DNA from: Paraspadella gotoi
Lineage: Eukaryota > Chaetognatha
Length of the DNA stretch: 64,000 nucleotides
Reading direction: 5' to 3'
Assembly (NCBI GenBank): GCA_051294375.1
Contig: CM119270.1
Location: 19,727,741-19,791,740, forward strand
The position numbers and the translations under genes were made by a program. The notes below the pieces were generated by a model. That model made no database searches and was not told the DNA's origin. It was given only the letters and a program-made list of their open reading frames with translations. This document shows positions 20,871 to 32,940 of this stretch, piece after piece; the stretch's first letter is position 1; the number at the start of each line of letters is the position of its first letter.

Positions 20871-21660
20871 ATGATATGAAAAAAGGATGAAAGAAAAAAA
20901 ACAGGAAAGAAAAAAGATCAAGAGGAACTAAAGGGAAAGATATAAAAGAAAAAAAAGAGAAAAAAAGGAAAAGAAGGAAATAAAAAAGGAAAGAAAAAAA
21001 AACGGAATAAACGAGGGAATCTGATGAAAATGGCCGAGAAATTTGGATGGAGAGAATGAATAGCGATGAATGGAGGAGAGAAAGATGGCGATCCGACGTG
21101 GTGAGAGGAAAGAGAAGGAGGAAAGGAAAGAGGGAGGAAAGGAAAGAAGGAGAGGAGAGGGAGGGGAATGGAGAAAAGGGGATGGGAAGGGCCCAAGTGG
21201 GGAGGGGAAAGAGAGGGAGGAAAAGAAAAAGGTAAAAAAGGAAAGAGGGAGGAAAGGAAAGGGGAGGAAAGGAAAGAAGGAGAGGGGAGAGAGGGAAATG
21301 GAGAAAAGGGGAGGGGAAGGGCGAAAGTTGGAGGGGAAAAGAGAAGGAGGAAAGGAAAGAGGGAAGAAAGAAAAGAAGGAGAGGAGAGGGGACAGGCGCA
21401 AAAGGGGGAAGGGCAAGCGAGTGACTAATAGGAGAAAAAGGGAAGGAAAGACAGGACAAGGTAGGAAGGGAAGAAGGGATGGAGGGTAAAAAAAGGAAAA
21501 ATAATGAAAGGTGAAGAGAGGGAGAAAAAAAATGGTGAAAGGGGAGGAAAAAGGAGGAACATTAGGAAAAGGAAAGGAGGAAGAGGAGAAAGAGAAGGAA
21601 AAAAGGAAAAAAAAGGAAAATGAGGGAAGAGGTGGAGTAAGAAGGGGAGGGGGGAATATT
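20871..21660. repeat. Purine-rich degenerate satellite (GGAAAG-type)
   Basis: About 790 bp in which almost every base of the plus strand is A or G. Longer-period repetition is visible: a GGAGAAAAGGGGANGGGAAGGGC-like block at about 21167-21230 recurs at about 21298-21360, a period near 130 bp. The long phenylalanine/serine/leucine and lysine/glutamate open frames are artefacts of strand asymmetry. Confidence 0.9.
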
Positions 21661-21761
21661 TCAGAAAAACAAATCTGACTGTTTATACAATAATACAATA
21701 TACTGTATATAATAAAATAACAAAATAAATCATAGAAAATTAGGTGATTTGAAAGAAAAGC
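21661..21761. other. No feature recognised
   Basis: AT-rich spacer between purine tract and tandem duplication. Confidence 0.4.
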
Positions 21762-21835
21762 GTAATTTGAGAGATGAATATAAGATAGATAACATTAAAT
21801 AATTTGAGAGATGAATGTAAGATAGATAACATTAA
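21762..21835. repeat. 37-bp tandem duplication
   Basis: Two adjacent copies of AATTTGAGAGATGAATRTAA followed by GATAGATAACATTAA differ at one or two positions. Confidence 0.9.
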
Positions 21836-23509
21836 TGAATATGAATAAAGTTGAGAATGAGAAGGAAAGAAGATCATTTATTATCTCGGCGAAGAAAAAT
21901 ATGAATAATAAATAAAAATGATCGGCCGACAGATTATGATGCGTTGGAAAGAAAAATAAATGCTTTGGCAAAATAAGACAGGTTTGGAGAAATTAATATA
22001 CGTAGTAAAGAAATTTAAAAACAAAGAAACGCTTAAACAAAATTAAGTTAACAAAGCTGAGTTTAAAAAATGTATAAACCGCTCAATTGATAATTCAAAT
22101 AAATTATAGAAGTTTTTGCGGAATTGTGATTAATTTTTCCTGGACAAAAAATCGAGCTGAAGTGAAGTGAACCTGAAATAGAAACTAAAAAAACGAGAAA
22201 ATAATCTTGTGAAGGAGATTCACCGTGAGATCGTGTGATAGTGGAGGAGGTGGTGATAAAGAAAGAGGGGGTGAGCTGAGGATGAAATGACGGTGAGGTG
22301 AGGGTAAGGTGACCCAAATGAAGATCCACGACGCGTCGCCACTTGAGGTCACAAAACCACGGAGATAAATGGAGACTATTTACGGCGACGAGGACAAGAG
22401 AAAAGGGATTAAAAGGGACAACGATGACGCCGGGGGACAAAGACCTTTAAAGAAGAGAAAGAGGACAAGGTGGACAGGTGAGACGACGACCTCGGAATAA
22501 TGAAAGAGGACAGCGACATCTGACGGAGAGAAAATAAAGGACACGCGACTCGGATCGTCGTAACCGAGAAAAAAAAGAGAAAAATTTAATAAAAACAAAA
22601 ACAAATGAAAATAGTTAATATTTAAAAATAGACAAATATACGCATGGCGAGGGCATTAGAGAAAAAAAAAACAAAAAAACAAACTGACTAAAATAAAAAA
22701 AAACAAATAAAAAATCCTCCCGTCTTTTCGCATCCAAGTCATATTTTTTTATAGATAATAAATTTGTTTAAAAGAAACAGGAAAAAAAATAAAAGAGTTT
22801 GGAGATGGCTTCAGCATTTAATTTGGGTTTTTTTTGCCCGAAGCTAAAAAAAAGAGCAAACGGAAAAGGGGAAGGAGGAAAGAAGATAAAGAGGAAAAAA
22901 AACGAAAGAAAAAATTCACGCCTACTATTTTATTTTCTTTCTTTTCTTCTTTTCCTTTCGGCTCTTTCTGTCTCTTCTTAAATACATATTTAACAAAACT
23001 GTAACTTTAGCACTGTCCCACGATTCCAACAAGATATAGGGGGCGTTCACCACCACAGCCGTCTCCCCTTTCCGAAGCTGATCCTACCCCTCAACGTCGT
23101 CCCCTCCTCTTCCTCCCCTCTTCCTCATCCCCACTTCTTCATCCCTCCGGCTAGACACCAGTCCAGTAGTAGAAAAGACGAGGAGTAGAGTCGCGCTCAA
23201 CCCACAAGACATCTCCCACCCTCTCCCTCTTAACTGCCATTATTATACTTTAGACTTGTTAGATTCTTATTAGGTTATTCTTATAAGGTTCTTTCTGACC
23301 TTACTTACCTCTTTTACCTGATGAGAAACTAGTCATAAACTACCTTAAACCAGATATCCATCTTCCCACCGTCGACTCCATCCCTAATCTACATCAACAT
23401 CAACTCCCACCGTCGACTTCATCCTCGCATCTTTGTCATTTTCGCCATTTCGTCGCCGACGGCGAATTTTCTTCCTCAAATCAATCGAGTAAAAAAAAAG
23501 AGGAAAAAT
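21836..23509. other. No gene recognised
   Basis: AT-rich and purine-rich stretches. 22240-22560 is G/A-rich with no coding support, and 23040-23220 is C/T-rich. No RNA gene or transposon ends seen. Confidence 0.4.
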
Positions 23510-23780
23510 GGAAGAATGGAGATTCGAATCCTCTTCCACCTCTTCCTCCTCTTTTTCCTCTTCCACCTCCTTCCCCTCCTCCTTCTCTTCCTCAGTCTCT
23601 TCCTCCTCATGTTCCTCCTTCTCTTCCTCATCCTTTTCACCCTCCTCATCCTATTATTTCTCCTTCTCTTCTTCCTCATCCTCCTCTTCCTCCTCCTAAT
23701 CCTCTTCCTCCCTATCCTCCTCTTCCTCCTCATCCTCCTCCTTCTCTTCCTCTTCTACCTTTTCTTTTTCTTCCCTGTGT
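23510..23780. repeat. Pyrimidine tract (TCCTCCTCTTCC-type)
   Basis: About 270 bp of degenerate TCCTC/CTTCC repeats. The serine- or leucine-only translations are artefacts. Confidence 0.9.
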
Positions 23781-24060
23781 CACTTATTCTCCCTTTTTTT
23801 TCTTTCCCCTACATCGTTTCTGTTTTTTTCTGCATATTCTTTCTTCCCCAGTTACCATGCCCAGTTCCCTTGTCGCCCGGTTTTTTTTTTTTGCTTTCCC
23901 TCGCTTCTGCATCTCCCCTTCTCCGCGTCTCGCCCGTCTGTCCCCGCGCCCAGAGCGGATCGCACCTTGAGCAAGAAAGTCGACGATTGCGTTGGATTCC
24001 GTCAGGAGGCGAAGATTCGTCACTTTCGCGTCTTTGTCAAAACGGGAAAAAAAGATGAAA
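23781..24060. other. No gene recognised
   Basis: Mixed sequence with a moderately GC-rich patch around 23905-24020. Its open frame lacks recognisable motifs. Confidence 0.35.
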
Positions 24061-24370
24061 TTCTTGCAGATTGGACCGAAATGAAATAAATTGGGCTAAA
24101 AATGGAATACATTTGACCGAAATGAAATAAATTGGACTAAAAATGGAATAAATTGGAATAAAAATGGAATAGATTAAACTAAAAATGAAATAAATTAGAC
24201 CAAAATGAAATAAATTCGTCTAAAAATTGAATAAATTGGACTAGAAATTAAATAAATTGGACAAAAAATGGAAAAGATTAGACTAAAACGGAATAAATTT
24301 GACTTAAATGGAATAAATTGGACCAAAATGGAAGAAATCGAAGCAAAATTAAACAAAAAGTTTCTAAAAT
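24061..24370. repeat. About 22-bp AT-rich minisatellite
   Basis: About 13 degenerate copies of a unit near AAATGAAATAAATTGGACTA, with neighbours differing by substitutions and small indels. Confidence 0.85.
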
Positions 24371-24975
24371 TGAAACAAAAATTCGACCCGAATACAAATT
24401 GTGTCACAACTTGGTAGTCTTGATTTTCTCGTAAACAAATTGATTCGAAAATATTCAGGAAATGACGTATATGAGATATCTTCCAACTGTTGAGTGAAGT
24501 AAACACCTCATGTCACTGGCGTGCTTATACTAGTACAATCACAGATCAGCATTAACTGTTATTCGCTTTTAAATTTTATTTAATTCTTACAGAAATTCGC
24601 GTTTGTGCATTTGAAATCTGAGCTTTTCTCCCACTCGAGAAATCCCCTTCACTTAACTTATCTCACTTCACCCAGAATTAACTTACCCCACTTCACCCTA
24701 ATTCAACCTACCTCCTATTTTCTTCTCTTCCCCATTTTCATTTTTAAAGCTAAAAAAAAACCCGAAGGGTCTCTTCGCCGACTACGTAAGGCCGAACATC
24801 TGCTCCGAGAAAAGAACGAGGGGGAGAGATAAGACAGGGTAAAGGATGGCAGGGTAGGCAGGATAAAGGGTGGCTAGGTGGGCAGGGTAAGGGGTGGTAG
24901 GGTGGGCAGGCCCCCACCCCCAAGAGAGAGATGAACCTCTCACCATGAGACGACAAGAACGCAATTCCCGTCCCA
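24371..24975. other. No gene recognised
   Basis: Mixed sequence with degenerate CTTACCTCACTTCACCC-like repeats (24640-24710) and GGGTGGCAGGGTAGGCAGG-like repeats (24835-24910). Confidence 0.45.
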
Positions 24976-25042
24976 GCTTAGGTGGAGAGAGTAGAAGAGA
25001 AGAGAGAGAGAGTAGAGAGAGAAGAAGAGAGAGAACGAGAGA

Positions 25043-25082
<40 letters not shown>

Positions 25083-25260
25083 ATACCAGAGCCTGAGAAA
25101 AAGGCAATCCCCGCTATGCGCGTAGGCTCGTAGCGAAAACGCGGGGAAAATGGGAACATTTGAACCACTAATTGAGAGAGAGGGGAAGAATCCAGGAGAA
25201 AGAGAGGGAGAGAGAGAGAGATAGAGAGAGGAGGGAAAAGAGAGAGAGAGAGTTTGCAAA
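24976..25260. repeat. (GA)n cluster
   Basis: Interrupted GA/GAGA tracts at about 24984-25079 and 25170-25254. Confidence 0.9.
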
Positions 25261-25730
25261 AACGAGGAAGGATACTACCTTAATTTTCTCTTTATTTTCC
25301 TATTTGTCCTTTTTTCTATGTGATGAGAGAAGAAGAGAGACACGAAAGAGAACAGAGAGAAGAGAGAAAGAAATTCGCTGTCGCCATCGCCAACCACCTT
25401 CCAAAGGTCCATTGCGGGGATTTAAGAGAGATCTGAGGGTCAGGGAGGAAAGAGAGAAAGTAGGAAAGAAAAGGAAAGGTGAGAAAGGTAGGAAAGGAAA
25501 AGAAAGGAAAGGAATGGAAAGGAAAGGAAAGGAAAGGAAAGGAAAGGAAAGGAAAAGGAAAAGGAAAGGAAAGAAATGAAAGAAGGAAAAGAAAAGGAAA
25601 GAAAGGAAGGAAAGGAAAGGAAAGGAAAAGGAAAGGAAAGGGGAAAGGAAAGGAATAGGAGGAATGGATATGAAAGGAAAGGAAAATGAAAGGAAAGAGT
25701 CGAAGAAAAGATAAGAAAACGGAAAAAGAT
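25261..25730. repeat. (GGAAA)n pentanucleotide satellite
   Basis: 25478-25700 consists mainly of GGAAA units with variants. The same motif in opposite orientation (CCTTT) flanks the gap at 38203. Confidence 0.92.
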
Positions 25731-26020
25731 GGTTTGTAAAAGGATAAAGAAAAGAAATACATATTCATACTCACAAATTTTATAATAACCCATGAGGTTT
25801 TTTGGACAGAAAGAAATGTGCGGGAGGTGACCAATGAACTTGTGGAATGAGAACTAGAAAGGTGAAAAGTATAGAAGATGAGAGATGAAGGCTGAAACGA
25901 TCTCCCAGGTGAAAGAGAAGAGGTGAAGGAGGTCCCCCTGCCCGCCATTTGGCGGCGTGGCGTTTTGAAAGAGCGAAGCCGAAACTCAAAGAGACAGGGA
26001 ATAACGAGGGTGGAAGTGTT
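25731..26020. other. No gene recognised
   Basis: Mixed spacer between purine satellites with no coding or RNA evidence. Confidence 0.35.
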
Positions 26021-26021
26021 A

Positions 26022-26057
<36 letters not shown>

Positions 26058-26264
26058 GATGAAGAAAGAGAGAGGAGAGAAAGGAGAAGGAGAGAGAAAG
26101 AGAGAGAGAGAGAGAAGACAAGAGAGGAGAGAGGAGAGACGAGATGAGGAGAGTCGAAGATGGTTTGAAGAGAGAGAGTATGTAGAGAAGAGAGAGAGAG
26201 GAGAGAGAGCGAGACAGGAGCCCGAACGGAAAAGACAGGGAGGAGGAGGTATGTCGTGGTTGAA

Positions 26265-26307
<43 letters not shown>

Positions 26308-26394
26308 CGAGAGAGAGAGAGAGAGAGAGAGGGAGGCCAACGAAAGACAGGATGAGAGGCTCGAGTGTTTTGAAAAGAGAGAGACCAGAGAGAG

Positions 26395-26430
<36 letters not shown>

Positions 26431-26473
26431 GAGAGAGAGAGACGAGAGNNNNNNNNNNNNNNNNNNNNNNNNN
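26021..26473. repeat. (GA)n cluster ending in a 25-N gap
   Basis: About 430 bp of interrupted GA repeats with the purine-rich spacer CCCGAACGGAAAAGACAGGG and similar. N occupies 26449-26473, so the assembly broke inside the repeat. Confidence 0.9.
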
Positions 26474-26559
26474 AGAGATAGGTTTAGACCCAAAAAACTA
26501 GAAGGAGACGTGCGAGCGTCAGTCAGCGACAGAAGAGAAATGACGCTGGAACCGGAGGG

Positions 26560-26690
26560 AGACGGAAACTACTACTACGACGACGACGACGACAATGGCG
26601 ACGACTAAGACGACGACGACAACGACGACGATGACTAAGACGATGACCATGACGACGACAACGACGACGACGACAACAACGACCCACGAA
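26560..26690. repeat. (GAC)n trinucleotide tract
   Basis: About 130 bp rich in GAC/GAT/AAC triplets. Confidence 0.9.
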
Positions 26691-26763
26691 GGGAATGGAA
26701 CTCGAACGAAGAGAAAATGAAGATGATTGGAAAATCCCTCCTACGCTCATTCGTTAGGGTTTA

Positions 26764-27008
26764 GAGACGGACAGACTGACACGGTCCGTTTAAGTTTTGA
26801 GACGGAGAGACTGACACAGTCTGTTTAGGCTTGAGACGGACCGACTGACACAGTTCGTTTAGGTTTTGAGACAGACAGACTGACAAGTTCCGCTAGCGCA
26901 TCGAGATATACAGACTCACATGTTCAAGTTGGGTTTTAAGACAGACAGACTGACATGGTCAAATTAATATTTCAGACGGACAGACTGAGGAGATCCGTTT
27001 GTATTTTA
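26764..27008. repeat. 35-bp minisatellite, seven copies
   Basis: Seven consecutive units of 34-35 bp, each starting GAGACGGACAGACTGACA or a variant and ending in GTTTAGGTTTT or a variant. Divergence is higher in units 4-6. The GACGGACAGACTGAC core resembles the short motif near 7036-7160. Confidence 0.93.
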
Positions 27009-27254
27009 TAAAGTAAACAAGTTGCAAATTAAAAGTAGTCAATTGTTCTGTGATACTTTAATCATTTCCGAAAGTAAACTTAAGGCAGAAAAGAATTCTT
27101 AAACAACGTTTAACTAAGTTTTATGAGTCGACGTCGTCACAAAATTTGATGTCGACGACGCATTTGATCACGTGACCTTGATCTCCTTTCACATCAAATC
27201 AAACATCTTCGTCATATTTTTTGTCCTTCTCTGTTTTGACATCATCGTCGTATG
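27009..27254. other. No feature recognised
   Basis: AT-rich spacer with CpG-containing GTCGACGTCGTCAC and GTCGACGACGC near 27127-27157. Confidence 0.4.
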
Positions 27255-27540
27255 AGACCCTGGTTGTTGTTTTTGTTGTAATTGTTGTTCTTGTTGTTCT
27301 TGTTATTGTTGATATTTTTGTTATTATTGTTGTTATTGTTGTTGTTATTGTTGTTATTGTTATGGTTGTTGTTGTTATTGATGTTGTTATTGTTGTTGTT
27401 ATTGTTGTTGTTATTGTTGTTGTTATTGTTGTTGTTATTGTTGTTGTTATTGTTGTTATTATTGTTTTTGTTATTGTTGTTGTTGTTATTATTGTTGTTA
27501 TTGTTGTTGTTGTCGTCATCTTCGTCGTCGTCGTCGTAAG
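27255..27540. repeat. (TTG/TTA)n trinucleotide satellite
   Basis: About 285 bp of TTG and TTA triplets, partly arranged as the 12-mer TTATTGTTGTTG. Poly-valine, poly-leucine and poly-threonine frames come from this. Confidence 0.95.
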
Positions 27541-28939
27541 CCTAGATTCCCGCCGCATCGCTTGAAAGGGCAGCGAAAGCATTTACCGCAATATGACCTC
27601 TATCTTTTATATTCTCTCTCTCTCTCTCTCTCTCCAAGAGGGAGAGGGAAGGAAGGAGAAGAGAGATGGGAGAGAGAGAGATGAGAGGGAGAGAGAGAGA
27701 GAGGAGAAGAGACGAGAGAGGAGGGAAGCTCACGAGAGAGGGGGAGAGAGATGAGAGAGACGCAGGATTTTGAGTAAAAAGCACGCCGCTAGACGATCTT
27801 AGGACAGGGGAATAAGAGGAGGAAACGGAATTGGTTAGCCGCCGACAGTGCCAATCGGATGAGGGCGCGTCCGGCAGTGATGTTTGGTGGGGGGGAGGTG
27901 GAGGTGGGAAACGAAGGGGGGATAAGTGGGTTAAGAGAGGGGAGAGTCGAGCTGGTGATGATGTAGTGCGGAGCTGGGAATGAGAAGGGGAAGTCGGAGG
28001 TGGGGGACAGGGAATAAGGCGAGGTGGGTGCTGGGAGGGTAGTGAAAGGGGAAATTGATGTTAGAACGGAAAGGACCTGCGTTAAAATTTTCGCATGAAA
28101 AGAAAATAAGTTAAAGGCGGGGCAGCGGTGACCAGAAAAAAAATGCAAATAAAGCATGAATGGAAGTGAGGAGAGAGAGACAGATAGAGGAGAGAGAGAG
28201 AGAGAGAGAGAAGAGATAAAGAATTAAGACCGAAGAGAAAGGAAAATAAACGATTGCAAATTTTAAGATGATAAGTGGCTGGAAACGACAAAGACAAAGA
28301 TAGATATAGATAGAAATTATAAAGAAGAAAGGAAGGGGGAAAAGATTCAAATATTAATGAGAGAATAAGAGTCTAGAGAGAAGAGAGCTGGAGTTGAAAG
28401 AGCGGGGAACATGGATGCCATTTGAAAGCCAATGGATAAAAGATATGAGATATGAGTAGGAGAGGTTTGATGGTTGTGTGTGATGGATGGTTATGTGAAG
28501 AGATGGATTGTAGAGTAGGTGGGTGGGAGAGATCGATGTTGATGAGAGAGGAGAGAGATACTGAGAGAGCGAGAGAGAGAGGAGAGAGAGAGAGACGAGA
28601 GGAGAGAGAGGAGAGACAATGTCACGATTCCAACGCAAAGGTTTCCTCTAGGGGATCCGTTATTTTTTGATGCATAATCTCAGGGGAGAAAATCATTCAC
28701 TTAAGTGATTCCAGGGTTATTTAAAAATGGAGATGAAGGGGATTTAAGGGATAGGAGGGAGTGGAAAAGGGGGAGAGGGGAATAAAAGGGAGGGTGGGGA
28801 TTTTAAAAGGGGAGGAGGGATAAAAAGGTTGAGAAGTGAATGTGATTACAAAGATAGAAGGGTTGATGGAAAGGATGAATTTAAAAAGAAAAATGATGAG
28901 GGTGGAGCTATTTTCGATCTGGACGACAATTATAGGGAT
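27541..28939. other. No gene; interspersed GA tracts and G-rich sequence
   Basis: (CT)n then GA-rich sequence at 27612-27760, a G-rich stretch at 27860-28060, and GA tracts at 28170-28215 and 28545-28617. No coding support. Confidence 0.5.
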
Positions 28940-29050
28940 TTGAAACTTGTTAGAAGGTATTGATGATGATGATTGATGATGATGATGTATGATGATTGAT
29001 AGATGAAGATGATTGATGATGGTGGATGCAGATGATGGTGATGATGACAT
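28940..29050. repeat. (GAT)n tract
   Basis: About 105 bp of GAT/GATT triplet repeats with interruptions. Confidence 0.85.
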
Positions 29051-29959
29051 TGATATAAATTAAAAGCGGAAATCCTTCTTTCAATGTGTTTGAAAAGCAG
29101 GAAACGAAAAGAGGACAAAAGAGAAAAAAAACAAAGAGACATTTTATGATTCGATCGGAAGAAAAAACAAGGAAAACAACAGAAAACAGAAAAAAAAATT
29201 GGGGGAGAGAAAACAGTCTGTAAGGACTTAAGAGACTTGATAGACAACATTGACAAGGGACAAAGAGAGATATAAAAGACGCAAAGCTGTGAGTGAATTA
29301 AGTCCGCACAAAGAAAAGAAAATTCACGTTTCTGAACCAAGGACAATGTTATCACGTCCAGGTCACTGAGAGAGCGGGGCGTAAAAGAGAGCGAGAGAGA
29401 GAAGAAAGATGGAGAGAGAGACAGAGATAGAGAGAGAGAGAGAGACAGAGAGAGGAAGAGAGAGAGAGAGAGAGACGAGAGAGTAAGAAAAAGTGAGCGC
29501 GTGAATAGAAAGTAGAATTGACAAAATCTTCTTCCTTTATATCCTTTCTTCCTGAGAAGTTTGTTTCAAATTAACCGTCACAACCGATAAAATCCAGTCC
29601 TGTTACTTAATTGCCGATTCCGTGGATTGGAAGTTTACGGTACTTGAATAAGTATGTGGGTAGATTAAATTATTTCAATCCCACCGTTCAATAAGAGCTA
29701 AAGAAAAAACCACCAATAATTCCAAAAGAAAACTACTATAACCCTCCACAGATTAAGCGTTTTTCATTTATTAGACAAGTAAACTTTTAAGAAAGAAGAC
29801 AAAAAAAATTTTTGTTTGAAGAATTGCTTATGTTAAAGAGAGTTTAAAAAGTTATTTTAAATTGTCTGATAAGTAGTGAGAGGAAAGGAACATATGGATA
29901 GAATTGATGTGTTAAATTTGTATCGAATTTAAACAGACAGGAGATATTTTTGCCCTGAT
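29051..29959. other. No gene recognised
   Basis: AT-rich, with GA tracts at about 29380-29485. A direct N-gap follows at 29960-29984. Confidence 0.4.
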
Positions 29960-29984
29960 NNNNNNNNNNNNNNNNNNNNNNNNN

Positions 29985-31020
29985 TCTCTCATAAACGCGC
30001 GGCTTCGCATCCTCGAGGACGCCTGGTGTCGCGACCTCGTCATCCGCTTATCGAGAGAGGGAGATGGTGGACAGGAGTGGTGGTGTTCTCGGTGGTTCAA
30101 GATGGTCATCCCAGGAGGGAGGAGGGCAGAGTTAAGAGAGGTCGAGGGAAGAAGATGGCGCTTGAGTCGAGTGAGAGATAAAATGTTAAAATTCAGCTCA
30201 AAATTATGAAACAAAGAAATTAAGTAACAAATTAAGAATTAAGTAACAAAGAAATAAACTCAAACAAAGCAACAATTAACTTTAATCTTTATTAGTAAAG
30301 TCAGAAATTTAAACGTAACGTCACCAAACGGCGTTGACTTTTTTGACGCCCCACAGTGACGCCCCCCCTCCTGTGACGCCGCCCTCGTCACGGCGTCACG
30401 CGTCACGACGCTGAGCGTCTCTGTCCTCGTAATTTCCTTCGCTCGGTTTAGGTTTATCGCTGATCCATTAACTCCGACAAGAAGGTGACCTTTCATCGCC
30501 TCTCTCGCTTCGCCGGAAAAGCTTCACCCTTCCTTACCTTTGTCCTTAGCCTTTCGCGTTCTTGTCCTTAACCTCCCTTTCCCAGGTCCTTACCCTCCCT
30601 CACCTTTGTCCTTACCTTGCCTTCCTCTTGTCCCAACCCTCCGTCAGCTTTGTATTTACCCTTTCTTACCCTTGATCTCGTACTCATCTTGCCTTTCTCT
30701 TATACTTGCCTTCTCTTTCTCTAGTCTTTGCCCTTTCTTTATCTTGTCCTCCCCCTCCCTTTTGCTTGTCCCTACCTTCCCTTTCTTTTGTTCTTATCCT
30801 CAATTTCCCCTGTCCTTACCATGTCTTCCTCTTGTCCTTAACCTCCCTCGCCTTTGTCTTTAACCTCTCTTACCCTTGTCCTTACCATTCCTTACCCGAG
30901 GCCTCACCCTCTCTCTCTCACGAACCACGACGCGCTCACTTCTCACATCTTCACTCATCAGCGTCGATCCTGTGATTCGGACTCTTTGCTCTGTGAGATT
31001 CCGTGAAATCACGTCGTTTT
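29985..31020. repeat. Diverged duplication, copy 1
   Basis: Aligns in the same orientation with about 34540-35740. Shared landmarks are CTCGTCATCCGCT, AACAATTAACTTTA, GGAATTTAAACGTAACGT with variants, GGTTTAGGTTTA followed by GATCCATWAACTCC, and GAAATCACGT near the ends. The middle (30520-30900) is a degenerate TCCTTACCCTCCCT repeat. Neither copy has a recognisable product. Confidence 0.7.
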
Positions 31021-31065
31021 CAATTCACATATTCTTCTCCTTCTCTTTATATATCTCTCTCTCTC

Positions 31066-31090
31066 NNNNNNNNNNNNNNNNNNNNNNNNN
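31066..31090. other. Assembly gap, 25 N
   Basis: 25 N directly after a short (CT)n run. Confidence 0.98.
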
Positions 31091-31363
31091 GATTGATCTG
31101 GTTTTGTTGTGTCTTTAGTAAATACTCTTTTCCACTCAAACTTGATTCATCAAAACTGATCTCCACGTCTCAATCGACCCATTTACCTCGACCCGACACA
31201 CAAAAATTTCTCACCCACTCCATCACCAAATTTCAATTCTCCTGCGTGATTCCACTCATGAGTTCAAAGCTGAGCCGAGACTAACGACAAACTAGACGGA
31301 TCACTGGATCTGATCTAAGTAACTTACCGATAGACTTTAGGTTATTGGCAGTAAATAAATCAT
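31091..31363. other. No feature recognised
   Basis: Mixed AT-rich sequence with no coding support. Confidence 0.4.
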
Positions 31364-31411
31364 TAGAGGCAGGAATCTGCTACAAAGCAGATCCGGCTAA
31401 AAAGATTAAAT
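31364..31411. repeat. Dispersed hairpin motif, copy 2
   Basis: AATCTGCT / AGCAGATC stem followed by CGGCTAAAAAG. It is nearly identical to 7172-7218 and in the same orientation. Here, too, it precedes a candidate transcription unit (TATA box at 31484). Confidence 0.7.
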
Positions 31412-31483
31412 GACAAAATTGAAAATTTTCGCTTTTTCTATTCTCCTCTCCTTTTTATTAATTTATAAAAAACGGAAGAACCC

Positions 31484-31490
31484 TATAAAA
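31484..31490 (+). promoter_or_regulatory. Candidate TATA box
   Basis: CCTATAAAAATTG is a good TATA-box match, about 165 bases before the ATG of a small signal-peptide-like frame. In AT-rich DNA such matches are common by chance. Confidence 0.35.
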
Positions 31491-31652
31491 ATTGAATCGG
31501 ACCCGTGGTTTCAATTTGCAGTGGATCGAAAGCGGATCAATTGGCCGGTGATATGTCAATGGTGTTCATAACAAAGGTCTAACTTAATACCAAATATCAA
31601 ATTCCTCTATGCAGTACTAATTTATAGTAATAATTTATTAAAGATACTAATA

Positions 31653-31745
31653 ATGTTCGCTGTGACATTGATACTAGTCTTAAACTGCAATACGGTATTG
31701 GCAGAAAAGAATGTCAATGTTTTGTATACACGATGCTTGTGTTAG
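31653..31745 (+). CDS. Small signal-peptide-like ORF or first exon
   Basis: A 30-codon frame begins MFAVTLILVLNCNTVLA, a typical signal peptide (short N-region, hydrophobic core, ALA-like cleavage site). It continues EKNVNVLYTRCLC and ends at TAG. It could be a very short secreted peptide or the first exon of a secreted protein. A GTAAGC donor-like site follows at about 31768, but an in-frame stop precedes it. No homologue recognised. Confidence 0.3.
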   Translation: MFAVTLILVLNCNTVLAEKNVNVLYTRCLC

Positions 31746-32940
31746 ATTCAAAGGTTTTATGGGACGGTAAGCTTCCCGACTCGTTTCCCCGCTCCATCAA
31801 AAAAAATTTGTATGGGGTCGCTCTGCATCGCATAGCGGATTCCTGATCATATACGCGTGAACCCTTGAGTTCTCAAGAATAAAAAAGGGGAAAAAAGACC
31901 ATAAGTATCCCCACAGCCAAACCATCCCAGAAAAAACTTCGTCAATTCCGTATCTATCTTTTACTGACTGGAGTCAATCCTTTGTTTAAGAACGTTACCA
32001 TTCCATTCCTCATTTGAAGCCACCTGCGGGTGTTGTTTTTGTCTGAGATGATGGAGACGAGGAGAGCAGAGAGATTGAGATGTAATGTTTTGATCCTTGT
32101 TGGTTCGTATGATTGTTCTGATATGTTATGGTTGAGAGTATTTTGTGGATATTGATGATGCTTGTTATTCTAGGTTTTGTTGTTATTGTTGTGAGAGTGT
32201 ATAGTGAAGAGACTCGGATTGTGAGAGAGAGGATGTAGAGAGGGGAGATGAATTGACGAGTGTGAAGAAGAGGGATTTTCAGTTGTGATTTCGCTTTTTG
32301 CCAGCCGATCCGTAATTCGTAGTTAGATGAGAAACTATAGCTCGAAATCAACAATAATAAATAAAAGAGTTTCATTGCCTAAGTCTTAAGTGAATATCAA
32401 TTATATATGGTTAATAGTTTTTTATAAACCGCTCATCAGATTTTTTTTAAATTTAAGCTCAGTTTTGATTCAATTTTTTTGTGTTGGGGAATTTATCGTG
32501 TAAAAAAAAAATTCAAATTTGGATTAAAAATTGTTTTAAAAATTTTGAGCTTCGTTGTTGTTGATTTATTGTGTCTGATAATTAGTGTTAAGTTGAATTG
32601 TTTTTCCTGTTTTTAGTTACTTGTTATTCTTTTGAAAAATAGAATGTGCTAATCCTTTTTGAAAATTTTTTTGGTATTCGTACATTAATTCTCTCGCATT
32701 TTTGCCTGTGCAATAATCTCGGCTTAACTCGAAATTTATTACAGGTAGTTTACTCCTTTAATTTTTATCCCGCCTCCTCACTCACTCGCTTTTTTTGGAA
32801 TAGTAAGATTTCTTTTTTTACTTTTGTCCTTGGTAGGGTCTGTCCCTTTTTATATCTTGCATATTTCTTTTCCTTTTTCCTTACCTGCAATATAATCTCT
32901 TTCCTCTGTTTGGATAAGGCTCTAAGTATTTGCCTGAGTT
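31746..32940. other. No gene recognised
   Basis: Mostly AT-rich. The minus-strand frame at 32010-32375 starts with a hydrophobic stretch but lacks conserved motifs. I cannot support a gene. Confidence 0.4.

Noticed and set aside
20845-21698. Frames of up to 256 codons rich in Phe, Ser, Pro and Leu, and complementary Lys/Glu/Arg/Gly frames
   Set aside because: The DNA is an almost pure purine tract; stop codons are rare there by composition alone.
25316-26493. Frames of over 200 codons on the minus strand
   Set aside because: They follow (GGAAA)n and (GA)n repeats and cross a gap; composition artefact.
27199-27582. Poly-threonine, poly-valine and poly-leucine frames
   Set aside because: Translations of a (TTG/TTA)n satellite.
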